A stretch of DNA of 14,360 nt. Source: JAAEQG01 sp023133475. GTDB lineage: Bacteria; Planctomycetota; Phycisphaerae; UBA1845. Below the pieces are notes generated by a model. It was not told the DNA's origin. It saw only the letters and a list, made by a program, of their open reading frames with translations, and made no database searches. The stretch spans positions 1 through 14,360 of the forward strand of contig DAOVLE010000133.1 in the NCBI GenBank assembly GCA_030631415.1, written 5' to 3'. Shown here piece by piece: positions 1 through 8,141 of this stretch. Both the position numbers and the translations under genes were made by a program. Every line of letters starts with the position of its first letter. Position 1 is the first letter of the stretch.

Positions 1-13
1 CAATCAGCACCGC

Positions 14-84
14 GATCAGTACCGCGACCGTAAGGGAGCGGCCAATCCAAGTAGGGCCGCTCCCTTACGGTCGCGGTACTGATC
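14..84. repeat. Perfect 30-bp inverted repeat, 11-nt loop
   Basis: Arms 14-43 and 55-84 are exactly complementary over 30 bases, separated by an 11-nt spacer (44-54). The core CCGTAAGGGAGCGG has a near match on the opposite strand at 14191-14210, so it is a dispersed element rather than a gene-specific structure. The left arm is preceded by a 12-nt imperfect tandem duplication (ATCAGCACCGCG at 3-14, ATCAGTACCGCG at 15-26). There is no T-tract next to the stem, so it is not a classic terminator. Its function is unknown. Confidence 0.9.
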
Positions 85-96
85 GGATTAGAAGTG

Positions 97-136
97 CAAA
101 AAAGAAGGTGCGCCCGGGACACGCCCGGACGCACCT
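97..136 (-). terminator. Rho-independent terminator of the aldehyde dehydrogenase gene
   Basis: Read on the minus strand, AGGTGCG (complement of 130-136) pairs with CGCACCT (complement of 106-112). An inner CCGGG/CCCGG stem (114-118 with 124-128) closes a 5-nt loop, with one unpaired position on each side. The hairpin is followed on that strand by TCTTTTTT (105 down to 98). It lies 33 nt past the stop codon at 170, in the right place and orientation to end the ALDH transcript. Confidence 0.85.
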
Positions 137-169
137 GAAGATCAACTCAACCGACCACGTTATACATCC

Positions 170-1702
<1,533 letters not shown>

Positions 1703-1758
1703 GTTCATTTTCCTTGATGCCTGACTCGCATTTCGCCTTAACCACGATTGAAAAAACA

Positions 1759-1821
1759 GTTGCAGGGCGGGTTCCACCCGCCGCGCAATGTCAAAAAGGC
1801 GGGTAGAACCCGCCCTACAAC
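1759..1821. repeat. Inverted repeat, AGGGCGGGTTCCACCCGCC family
   Basis: Arms of 24 nt (1759-1782 and 1798-1821) pair with two mismatches around a 15-nt spacer. Each arm is itself a small hairpin (GGCGGG...CCCGCC). The 19-mer at 1764-1782 is repeated identically at 14102-14120, showing a dispersed family. It sits between tRNA-Ile and the ALDH start and could form a structure in a co-transcript. No T-tract is present. Confidence 0.85.
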
Positions 1822-1835
1822 TATCCTGCCACCAC

Positions 1836-1909
1836 TGGGCCCACGAGGACTCGAACCTCGGACCTCGTCGTTATCAGCGACGCGCTCTAGCCAACTGAGC
1901 TATGAGCCC
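1836..1909 (-). tRNA. tRNA-Ile (anticodon GAT)
   Basis: A 74-nt cloverleaf can be folded by hand on the minus strand. The acceptor GGGCTCA pairs with TGGGCCC, followed by discriminator A and T8-A9. The D stem is GCTC/GAGC. The anticodon stem CGTCG/CGACG encloses the loop CTGATAA with anticodon GAT. The variable loop is AGGTC, and the T arm is CGAGG-TTCGAGT-CCTCG. All stems pair fully (one G-T in the acceptor). The 3' CCA is not encoded; GTGG follows the discriminator, so it must be added enzymatically. It is a lone tRNA, not inside an rRNA operon. Confidence 0.97.
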
Positions 1910-1974
1910 CTTACTTCACCACCCACAAAAGCATAAGCAACGCTTGTCGCCGGCTTTTGCCGGTCAGCCATGGC

Positions 1975-2002
1975 AATCTAGCATTTTGCTTTTCCTTGTC
2001 AA
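1975..2002 (-). promoter_or_regulatory. Sigma70-type promoter for tRNA-Ile
   Basis: On the minus strand a consensus -35 TTGACA (complement of 1997-2002) is followed after 16 nt by TAGATT (complement of 1975-1980), a 4/6 match to the -10 consensus. Transcription would start around 1967 and give a leader of about 55-60 nt before the tRNA. The leader contains a short CCGGC-AAAA-GCCGG hairpin. Read-through could also serve the ALDH gene downstream. Confidence 0.6.
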
Positions 2003-2040
2003 CGGGCACCGCCACAAAAACATGCCGGAAGTTGAGCGGC

Positions 2041-2124
2041 TGGGTGGCCCATGGCTTTAGCGGTGGGGGACCCGAATCCAAGCGTCCATTCGTGTCCCCC
2101 ACCGCTAAAGCGATGGGCCACCCA
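2041..2124. repeat. 84-bp palindromic element, copy 1 (37-10-37)
   Basis: Arms 2041-2077 and 2088-2124 (37 nt each) are inverted copies with two mismatches around a 10-nt spacer. The arm begins TGGGTGGCCCATGGC and contains TTTAGCGGTGGGGGAC. A second copy at 7880-7963 has the same arm and spacer lengths but an unrelated spacer sequence. It lies between tRNA-Ile and the sigma factor gene at 2519. Short open frames across it are by-products of the palindrome; no ribosome-binding site or protein similarity supports them. Confidence 0.92.
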
Positions 2125-2518
2125 CTGGACCCACGGCAACAATTGCGCCGATCGGCCCACATACACCTGTAACCGCCGCAAGGCACAAGAATCCCCCGAA
2201 AACAAGTGAAGTGGACGCCGTGAGGTTCCGATTCCTTTTAGGTTAGGTGAGCGACAGCGTCTGCAACAGCCCACGGTTGTCGGCCCAAAACCTGGTTTTG
2301 CTTCAGTCGAACGATATGAAAAACAGGCTTTGTGAACGAGGGGAACACTGTCTCATGCGTGGAGCAACCGTTGCTCATTTTGCTCATCAACCAACCGGTA
2401 TATATCGCCTTAATTGCCCTGTTTGCCGCGTTTCATTATCCGGTTTGTGGCTGTGATCCGCACGCCGGCTCAGGGTGGACAGAAAGTGGAGCTGACTATT
2501 GTTGGGAGGAGCACAATT
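2125..2518. other. Non-coding stretch upstream of the sigma factor
   Basis: With 1910-2040 and the palindrome, this makes about 600 nt without a convincing gene. It must hold the promoter of the sigma factor at 2519. A duplicated TTGCTC (2371-2376, 2380-2385) lies ahead of TATATA at 2399-2404, but neither spacing suits a standard -35/-10 pair, so no promoter is called. Open frames here have no ribosome-binding site and no recognisable protein. Confidence 0.5.
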
Positions 2519-3325
2519 ATGACTCGGATGGTGAAGACGAACGGAAAAACCCGCACGGCTGACCCCATTAAAAAGACCTGGGGCAAATACCTGCGAAACC
2601 GAACGGTGGAAGACCGCAACGAATTGGTGGTGCACTACAGCCCGCTGGTGCACACCCATGCTGCCCGATTATCCCGCAAACTCCCCGCTCAAATTTCCTA
2701 CGACGAAATATGCAGTGCGGCGTTCGACGGGCTTATCGAGGCGGTTGAAGCATTCGACCCGGCGCGTAAGGCCAAGTTCGAGACCTTCTGCCAGCAGCGG
2801 ATTTCCGGGGCGGTGATGGATTGGCTGCGGAGCCTCGACCCGCAAAGCCGCACGGTGCGAACCTTTGAAAGACGCCGCCAGTACATCAAGGAAACGCTCG
2901 ATGCCGAGAACGAGCAACCTCCCACCCAAGCCGAAATCGCCAGACGGATGGGAGTCACGCAAACCCGATACAATAGCCTCTGCCGCCTCTCGCAGTTGGG
3001 AAAAGAAGTGCACTTCAGCGCCATGGAACCGCCCACTGATCGTAGCGGCAGAACTTCCACCAGAACCTGGGACATCGGTGATCACCGTAAGGGCGACCCC
3101 ACCAACACCATATCGCGCGAGATGCTCGCCGACCACATCACCAAATGCCTGGTGCGCGAGGAACGCCTCGTGCTGGAGCTGTACTACTTCGAGGAACTCA
3201 CCATGGCGGAGATCGGGACGGTGCTCAAGCTGTCCGAATCCCGCGTCAGCCAGATTCACAAGGACATCCTCGGACGTCTCCGCAAACGCTTCAATACAGA
3301 GTTGACCCAGGAGTTGTGCACCTGA
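2519..3325 (+). CDS. FliA/WhiG-type (group 3) RNA polymerase sigma factor
   Basis: Alternative sigma factor of 268 residues that would direct RNA polymerase to a specialised promoter set. Region 2 spans about residues 33-108 (YDEICSAAFDGLIEAVEAFD, then KFETFCQQRISGAVMDWLR and DPQSRTVR, characteristic of the FliA/WhiG branch). Region 3 spans about 112-160 (PTQAEIARRMGVT). Region 4 spans about 205-258, with the helix-turn-helix LTMAEIGTVLKLSESRVSQIH. The frame is open from 2414, but ATG at 2519 is chosen because GGGAGGA (2504-2510) lies 8 nt upstream and the longer N-terminus looks non-protein-like. No flagellar, chemotaxis or anti-sigma (FlgM-like) gene is in view, so motility control cannot be assumed. 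Palindromic repeats flank the gene on both sides. Confidence 0.92.
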   Translation: MTRMVKTNGKTRTADPIKKTWGKYLRNRTVEDRNELVVHYSPLVHTHAARLSRKLPAQISYDEICSAAFDGLIEAVEAFDPARKAKFETFCQQRISGAVMDWLRSLDPQSRTVRTFERRRQYIKETLDAENEQPPTQAEIARRMGVTQTRYNSLCRLSQLGKEVHFSAMEPPTDRSGRTSTRTWDIGDHRKGDPTNTISREMLADHITKCLVREERLVLELYYFEELTMAEIGTVLKLSESRVSQIHKDILGRLRKRFNTELTQELCT

Positions 3326-3341
3326 CCCCACTAAGCAGGTG

Positions 3342-3531
3342 TAGGGTGGGTGGAACCTGCCGCAGGCAGGTGGAACCCACCAACCGGCGACGAGTTCAAA
3401 GTCCAAAGTCCAAGGTCCAAGGTCCAAAGTCCCGCTGGTTTCCGACTTTGGACTTTGGACCAGGGACTTTGGACTTATTAAGCGGCGTGGTGGGTTTCGC
3501 CCGCCTACGGCGGGCGAAACCCACCCTACGC
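3342..3531. repeat. Composite repeat: TAGGGTGGGT palindromes enclosing inverted GTCCAAA heptamer arrays
   Basis: The outer parts are TAGGGTGGGTGGAACC at 3342-3357, continuing as a hairpin (CCTGCC-GCA-GGCAGG) and AGGTGGAACCCACCAA (3368-3383), and a second hairpin (GGTGGG to CCCACCCTACGC) at 3488-3531 with loop TAC. Between them a plus-oriented array of GTCCAAA/GTCCAAG units (about 3399-3431) is followed by its inverse, TTTGGAC units (3444-3476). The 33-nt stretch 3444-3476 recurs identically at 7971-8003. The composite fills most of the 282 bp between the convergent sigma factor and beta-rich protein genes. The remainder, 3532-3607, shows nothing recognisable. Confidence 0.9.
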
Positions 3532-3607
3532 TGAAATCGCAATCAGGCCCACACATACCGTCGTAGTTACCGGGGGAGGAGGGCACCCGGCAAGCAACCT
3601 TGTTATC

Positions 3608-4477
3608 TCATGGAACGATTTGCTCCTCCGGATACTCGCAACTGAGGTCTTGGTAGTACAGTTGGTGGCCGTGGAGGAGCAAAGTCGCCCCCTCCTGCAG
3701 GATCAACTCGCGGACATACACAACTTCCCCCTCGGGCAACTGCGGATCATGGTTCGCGTGGAGGTCTTCCAAGCCGACCGTGGTGTGGGGTGCGATCACC
3801 AGTTTGGCAAAGGCAAAGGTGTCCTCGAAACCGGCTTGACAAGGCCCCACATCCTCACTGGCACATTCCAGTTCAAGTTCCGTCGCGTCCGGATTTGCAA
3901 AGACGAATTTGGTGTTATTCTCCATGGCAAATATGGTATTGGCGTCCGGCTGAGGGGGCGAAGCCAACACTTGCGCACTGTTTGACAGATTACCGCTTAG
4001 CTCAAGAGTGGCGTTGTCTTCAATCATCACCTGCCCTCTGTCGATCAGTTCCAGATCGCCCATCACACAGAGCCGGCTGGTGCCAATCAGACGTAGCGAC
4101 GGGGGCGTGATGCCTCCGTCCGGGTCCCTGGAGGAATAGCCGACCCTGGTGGAAGAGCCGTTGAGGGTAAGACCCGTCCCACCACCCAAAGTGAGAAGCG
4201 AGCCACCTGTCGCACTGATCGACTCGTTCCAATAGATGGTGATGGGCATGGAGAAGGTGGAAGAACTGACCGGCGTTTTGCGCACCGCGGCAAGCTCGGA
4301 CAAGTTCAATGTAGCCCCCCCATACACCGATATCTGATTCGTCACGGTGCTCTGCGGCGTGTCACCGGAACTGGTGTCACCGATCAAGGACGCCTCAAGC
4401 AACTTTAACGCACCGGATCCGGCAAGGATGCTCGCCAACCCTATAATCGGAACCCAAGTTTTACTATTGTGGTGCAT
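3608..4477 (-). CDS. Secreted beta-strand-rich protein of planctomycete envelope type (function unknown)
   Basis: A 289-residue protein with a hydrophobic N-terminal segment (about residues 8-24) compatible with export. It then carries repeated Gly/Ser/Asn/Thr-rich short strands (GGATLNLS, GGSLLTLGGG, NATLELSG) suggesting a beta-helix or beta-solenoid. The C-terminal part (about 222-276) has the pattern FAKLVIAP...VVYVRELILQEGATLLLHG and LYYQDL. It resembles the closing motif seen in many secreted planctomycete proteins near their sorting tail. It ends EEQIVP with no PEP-CTERM or dockerin visible. The start is supported by AAAGG on the minus strand 9 nt before the ATG. It lies 89 nt downstream of the kinase gene on the same strand, so it may be co-transcribed with the ECF/kinase pair or be its target. 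No enzyme motif was seen. Confidence 0.75.
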   Translation of the reverse strand: MHHNSKTWVPIIGLASILAGSGALKLLEASLIGDTSSGDTPQSTVTNQISVYGGATLNLSELAAVRKTPVSSSTFSMPITIYWNESISATGGSLLTLGGGTGLTLNGSSTRVGYSSRDPDGGITPPSLRLIGTSRLCVMGDLELIDRGQVMIEDNATLELSGNLSNSAQVLASPPQPDANTIFAMENNTKFVFANPDATELELECASEDVGPCQAGFEDTFAFAKLVIAPHTTVGLEDLHANHDPQLPEGEVVYVRELILQEGATLLLHGHQLYYQDLSCEYPEEQIVP

Positions 4478-4526
4478 GATTCAAAGCCTTTCTCTGTGAA
4501 TTTCCCTAACCTCTTGTTCTGTTCAA

Positions 4527-4550
4527 CTTTGCGTTTCTGCGTCTCTGCGT
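4527..4550. repeat. Octamer tandem repeat (ACGCAGAG x3, imperfect)
   Basis: On the minus strand the stretch reads ACGCAGAG, ACGCAGAA, ACGCAAAG: three 8-nt units. It lies between the kinase stop (4567) and the beta-rich protein start (4477). The adjoining 14-mer CATGAACGCAGAGA recurs on the plus strand at 11054-11067, just ahead of the FlgT-like gene. A related 17-nt stretch (14 of 17 matching) lies inside the kinase gene around 4765-4785. Confidence 0.7.
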
Positions 4551-4566
4551 TCATGAATTATTCGGG

Positions 4567-7089
4567 CTAGGGCGGCGAAGCGGGCATCTCGAGCAATCTT
4601 TCCGCCTCCCCGCGGAAGCGAACCAGCCAATCCCAATCACTAAAACGCAAAACAATGTGCTCGCGCCGGGTAATACGCCGTGCGTCGGCCTCATCAGGCC
4701 ACCAAGCCAATGCCGGCTCATAGTGCCGGTAGGCCTCGCTCAAGTCACCACCCCGAGCGCAGGCCACGCTGAGACACAGAGAATCAAGACACCGCAGGCA
4801 CTTAAGACACCGGTATTCGGTCGGCGAAGGTTTCCGGTGGAGCTTGCTCAATTCCTTACCACTCTCGACGGCCTGGGGATACAACTCGTGCAGGAGCTGC
4901 GCCATCAACAAAACCTGGAGAGCGTCCGCATTTTCGGGTGCGCCCTTCGCAGCCATCTCAGCCCACGATAAACCTCGACGTTGATCATCTCTCTCGCCGA
5001 GTTTGAGGTACAGGCGGGCGAGTTCGATGAGGCTGGCGATTGTGTCCGTCTTTCGCAGCATAGGCCAACCCTTGTCGGCAACCTCGCGAGCCTCGCCCAT
5101 CCGACCCTGCTCCGCCAGCAAACCCGCCAGATTCAAATATGCCTCGCCAATCTCGCTGTTCAACCGGATTGTCTCGCGGAAGTCGGACTCCGCCTCCGCC
5201 AGCCGCCCCTGTTGGGCTCGGGTCATCCCACGATTGTACCAGGGCGGGAAAAACTCCGGCATCAGCTCCAGCGACACGGTAAACGCACCCGCGGACTCCT
5301 CCAGCTTCTCCATACGCATCAACACCGAACCCAGCGTGTTCCACAGTTCGTAATCCTCCCCGGCGTTGAGCCCCTCCAGGCAAACCTGCTCGGCAAGCCC
5401 GAGCTCACCATGGTTCTTGTAGACCCGGGCAAGGTTGTTCCATGCTTTCGTATAGGAACGATCCAACTCAATGGACCTCTTGGCGGACTCGATAGCCTCC
5501 TCAATCTTCCCCTGCTGCTCCAGCACGATTGACCGGGCGTTCCAGGCAAGCGCGGAATTCGGGTCGATCTCGATCAGGGCCAACGTGGTCTTGTCCAGCG
5601 ACGCGAGCAACTCATAAGATGCGGGGGATGAGGCAGCCTCCCGGAAAACACTCCAAATATGATCAGCCAGGTACTCGATTCGCTCTTGCCTGGCTTGGAG
5701 TTCCTGCCGGGTGGTCTTGACGTAGAGCCCCCCCACGAGCACAAGCAACAGTGCAACCGTCGTTGCGCAAACCACGAAGAACTTGTGGCGCCTGGTGAAT
5801 TTGACCGCCCGCACCAGCAGGCCCGGCGGACGGGCCACGATCGGCAGTTCGTTGATATAGCGTCTCAAATCGTCGGCCAACTCGCCGGCGTCGGCGTAGC
5901 GCCGCGCGGGGTCTTTCTCCAGGGATTTGAGGCACACCACTTCCAGGTCGCGTGGGATGTGCGGGTCGATCCTCCGCAAAGATCGCGGTTCGTCACGGGT
6001 GATCTGAGCCAACAAGGTTTTCTCATCCCGCCCCAGGAACACCGGCTGGAAGACCAGCATCTCGTACAGTGTCGCCCCGAGCGAATAGATATCGGTGCGG
6101 TAGTCAACTTCGCAGGTGCCCGGGGAAGCCTGCTCGGGGCTCATATAACGCAGAGTGCCCACCACCGTGCCCATGATGGTGATGGAGTCCTGGTCGGCGG
6201 CTTTGGCCAGGCCGAAGTCGGTGACCATCATCCGCCCGTCGTCACAAAGGATCAGGTTGGACGGCTTGATGTCCCGATGCACCACCCCCTGCTCGTGGGA
6301 GTATTGAAGGGCGTCCGCCACCTCCGCCATCCAGCGGGCCACCTGACGATAGTACGTATCAGAAGTGCTGAAAAACGACGAGATACGGCTGGACCGCACC
6401 GAAAACTTGCTCGACGGTTTCACGGTTGCCCGCGCCGAATCGGCTGTGTCGGTATCGGTGGGGAATCCGACACCACTTACGGTGGATGAGCCTTTAAGTC
6501 GTGATTGTGCCCAGACTGAACTGCCGGCTTCACGGATCACCTGGCTGACCGGGAAACCTTCCACCAGTTCCATGGTGTAATAGTAGACGTTGTTCACCTC
6601 CCCACATTCGTAGATGGGGACGATGTTGGTGTGGTGCAGGCGGGCGGCACAGACCGCCTCCATTTCAAACCGTTGAACGGCTTGGGGATGAGTCATCCGC
6701 ACCAGCGCCGGAAGCACCTTCAGGGCGACCCGCCGGTGCAGGCGGGTATGAAAGGCTTCGTAAACGATGCCCATCCCCCCACGCCCCAACTCGCGTTCGA
6801 TCCGGTAGTTGGGAATCAGATCGGGATCAATCTCGCCGGGTGATGTCTCCTTCCCAGGCTTGCCGTAGCCCGAAACATCGCCCAACGCCGTCGGTGGATG
6901 TAGCCAGCCCACTACCTCCCGGTCCTCCGCAAGTTCCTGGTGCAAGGCGGCACAATGCGAGCAACCCGCAAGATGTTCCTCGATCTGCCGGCACCGAGCG
7001 GTATCATTTATGCCCGCCAGGTACTCTTCCATCTCACAATGGGTCAGGCACGCGGTTGTGACCTTTGGTTCAACACCGTTAGTGGTCAT
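4567..7089 (-). CDS. Transmembrane Ser/Thr protein kinase with N-terminal zinc-finger domain and C-terminal TPRs
   Basis: An 840-residue Hanks-type kinase. The N-terminus (about 14-63) carries an anti-sigma-like zinc motif, HLAGCSHC at 39-46 with C14/H17 nearby. The kinase domain runs from about 95 to 415, with glycine loop GRGGMG (102-107), VALK Lys124, HRDIKPSN (271-278), DFG (291-293) and the APE-equivalent SPEQ (317-320). All key residues are present, so it should be active. A roughly 60-residue Ser/Thr-rich insert (about 188-245) splits the hinge/alpha-D region. One membrane segment (about 437-456) is followed by tetratricopeptide-like helices (about 505-800). This puts the kinase inside the cell and the TPRs probably outside or in the periplasm. 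The start overlaps the ECF sigma gene by 11 nt, implying translational coupling. A Cys-rich patch at 761-777 interrupts the TPR region and may be repeat-derived. Confidence 0.95.
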   Translation of the reverse strand: MTTNGVEPKVTTACLTHCEMEEYLAGINDTARCRQIEEHLAGCSHCAALHQELAEDREVVGWLHPPTALGDVSGYGKPGKETSPGEIDPDLIPNYRIERELGRGGMGIVYEAFHTRLHRRVALKVLPALVRMTHPQAVQRFEMEAVCAARLHHTNIVPIYECGEVNNVYYYTMELVEGFPVSQVIREAGSSVWAQSRLKGSSTVSGVGFPTDTDTADSARATVKPSSKFSVRSSRISSFFSTSDTYYRQVARWMAEVADALQYSHEQGVVHRDIKPSNLILCDDGRMMVTDFGLAKAADQDSITIMGTVVGTLRYMSPEQASPGTCEVDYRTDIYSLGATLYEMLVFQPVFLGRDEKTLLAQITRDEPRSLRRIDPHIPRDLEVVCLKSLEKDPARRYADAGELADDLRRYINELPIVARPPGLLVRAVKFTRRHKFFVVCATTVALLLVLVGGLYVKTTRQELQARQERIEYLADHIWSVFREAASSPASYELLASLDKTTLALIEIDPNSALAWNARSIVLEQQGKIEEAIESAKRSIELDRSYTKAWNNLARVYKNHGELGLAEQVCLEGLNAGEDYELWNTLGSVLMRMEKLEESAGAFTVSLELMPEFFPPWYNRGMTRAQQGRLAEAESDFRETIRLNSEIGEAYLNLAGLLAEQGRMGEAREVADKGWPMLRKTDTIASLIELARLYLKLGERDDQRRGLSWAEMAAKGAPENADALQVLLMAQLLHELYPQAVESGKELSKLHRKPSPTEYRCLKCLRCLDSLCLSVACARGGDLSEAYRHYEPALAWWPDEADARRITRREHIVLRFSDWDWLVRFRGEAERLLEMPASPP

Positions 7090-7660
7090 GCCCTCCTCCC
7101 AACATCCGGGACATCTGCTCTTTGAGCTTGTGCATCACCCGGTGCTTGGCGACATACACCTGGTTTTTGCTCATCCCCAGCTTCTCGCACACCTGCTCGA
7201 CGGGCATCTCCTCCAGGGCAAAGAGCCGAAACGCCTCGTAGATGTGAAACTCGAAGTGCGGGCGAAGCGATTCCAGGCAAGCCCTGGCGTGCTCATATTG
7301 CCATATACGATCAAAGACTTCGTCGGGGGTGTTCTCGCGGCTCTCCATATTGACCAGGATTCCGGTGGTCGCATGGGCCGGCGTTCGCTTGCGAACCTTG
7401 CGGATGATCTCGTGGTTGGCCACCCGCCACAGCCAGGACTTGAACTTCCCCTTGGAGCGATCATATTGCAAGTGCGGCAGGCGGCGCTGGAGGATCATCA
7501 TGCAATCCTGAGCCACGTCCTCGGCATCGCAGGCCTTCAGGCCTCGCACTCGCGCGTAGCCCAGCAGGATGGGGTAATAGATCGCAAAGAATTCACGCCA
7601 ACTCGAACCGTCCCGATGGTTCCCCACCCGCTTGAGCAGACTGCCTCGCGTGCTGTCCAT
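7079..7660 (-). CDS. ECF-type RNA polymerase sigma factor (kinase-associated planctomycete type)
   Basis: A 193-residue extracytoplasmic-function sigma factor. Region 2 spans about residues 20-90 (DAEDVAQDCMMILQRRL, then KGKFKSWLWRVANHEI). Region 4 spans about 120-185, with the helix-turn-helix PVEQVCEKLGMSKNQVYVAKHR. Sigma1.1 and region 3 are absent, as expected for ECF factors. The stop codon lies inside the kinase start (7079-7089 shared), so the two proteins are probably made in fixed ratio. Known planctomycete ECF groups are paired with Ser/Thr kinases instead of classical anti-sigma factors, and this arrangement fits. Upstream, a perfect TATAAT lies on the minus strand (complement of 7730-7735), about 70 nt before the ATG, but no convincing -35 is seen. 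That would fit a promoter recognised with help or by an alternative sigma factor. Confidence 0.95.
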   Translation of the reverse strand: MDSTRGSLLKRVGNHRDGSSWREFFAIYYPILLGYARVRGLKACDAEDVAQDCMMILQRRLPHLQYDRSKGKFKSWLWRVANHEIIRKVRKRTPAHATTGILVNMESRENTPDEVFDRIWQYEHARACLESLRPHFEFHIYEAFRLFALEEMPVEQVCEKLGMSKNQVYVAKHRVMHKLKEQMSRMLGGGHDH

Positions 7661-7879
7661 GGCTTTTCCCTGCGGAGCACTCGCACCTGATCTTCAGTTA
7701 CACTTTACAAGCCTTCCTATATCTGTCCTATTATAGTAGCCAACCCCCTTGTGCCTTACGTGTTTTTTTCCCCTGTCGATGGTTTTTTCGCCTCGTGGCG
7801 CAGGCTTGCGCTAGGCCCGCCCCGTCGAAACGTGAAACTGTCTGATCGAAAATGGCACTATCGCCCATGAACAGATGGT
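7661..7879. other. Divergent intergenic region between the ECF sigma gene and rpsO, left part
   Basis: It carries the 5' region of the leftward ECF sigma gene, with TATAAT on the minus strand at 7735-7730. Two T-runs lie at 7761-7768 and 7783-7788. A small GCGCAGGCTTGCGC hairpin lies near 7798-7812. No coding potential was seen. With the repeats that follow, the gap between genes (7661-8141) is 481 nt. Confidence 0.5.
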
Positions 7880-7963
7880 TGGGTGGCCCATGGCTTTAGC
7901 CGTGGGGGACGCGAATTGCATCAGGTATTCGCGTCCCCCACCGCTAAAGCGGTGGGCCACCCA
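7880..7963. repeat. 84-bp palindromic element, copy 2 (37-10-37)
   Basis: Arms 7880-7916 and 7927-7963 are 37-nt inverted copies with three mismatches around a 10-nt spacer (7917-7926). Left arms differ from copy 1 (2041-2124) at only two positions and right arms at two, while the spacers are unrelated. The element lies upstream of rpsO and is directly followed by the 33-nt heptamer-type repeat at 7971-8003. Confidence 0.92.
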
Positions 7964-7970
7964 TGCGTCG

Positions 7971-8003
7971 GACTTTGGACTTTGGACCAGGGACTTTGGA
8001 CTT
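7971..8003. repeat. TTTGGAC heptamer array, 33 nt identical to 3444-3476
   Basis: Short array of TTTGGAC-like units, with a CCAGGG interruption at the same place as in the copy at 3444-3476. The two copies are identical over 33 nt although they sit 4.5 kb apart beside different palindrome families. Confidence 0.9.
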
Positions 8004-8141
8004 TGTTGGGTGGGGTATTGCAGAGAATCCCCAAGCGCGTTAGGGTATTGGGCCTATAGGTTTGGTGAAGCTGGCGGCGGTGGGCTTGGGCCGATTGCTG
8101 CTTGATGTTAAATTGTTTGCTGGCAGAAGGTTGCATCACGA

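Noticed and set aside
1..90. Possible CRISPR or intrinsic terminator at the left edge
   Set aside because: There is only one inverted repeat and no series of equal direct repeats with spacers. The palindrome has no T-tract; the real terminator is the separate hairpin at 97-136.
1911..2274. Open frames of 71-91 codons on both strands around the first palindrome
   Set aside because: They exist because the palindrome lacks stops in several frames. There is no ribosome-binding site and no protein-like composition, and the translated motif recurs at the second palindrome copy.
2371..2406. Sigma70 promoter for the FliA-type sigma gene (TTGCTC with TATATA/TATATC)
   Set aside because: Spacings of 13, 15 or 22 nt do not fit a -35/-10 pair; not supported as a feature.
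3399..3476. Heptamer arrays as a CRISPR-like array
   Set aside because: The unit is 7 nt with no spacers and it inverts in the middle; there are no cas genes in the window.
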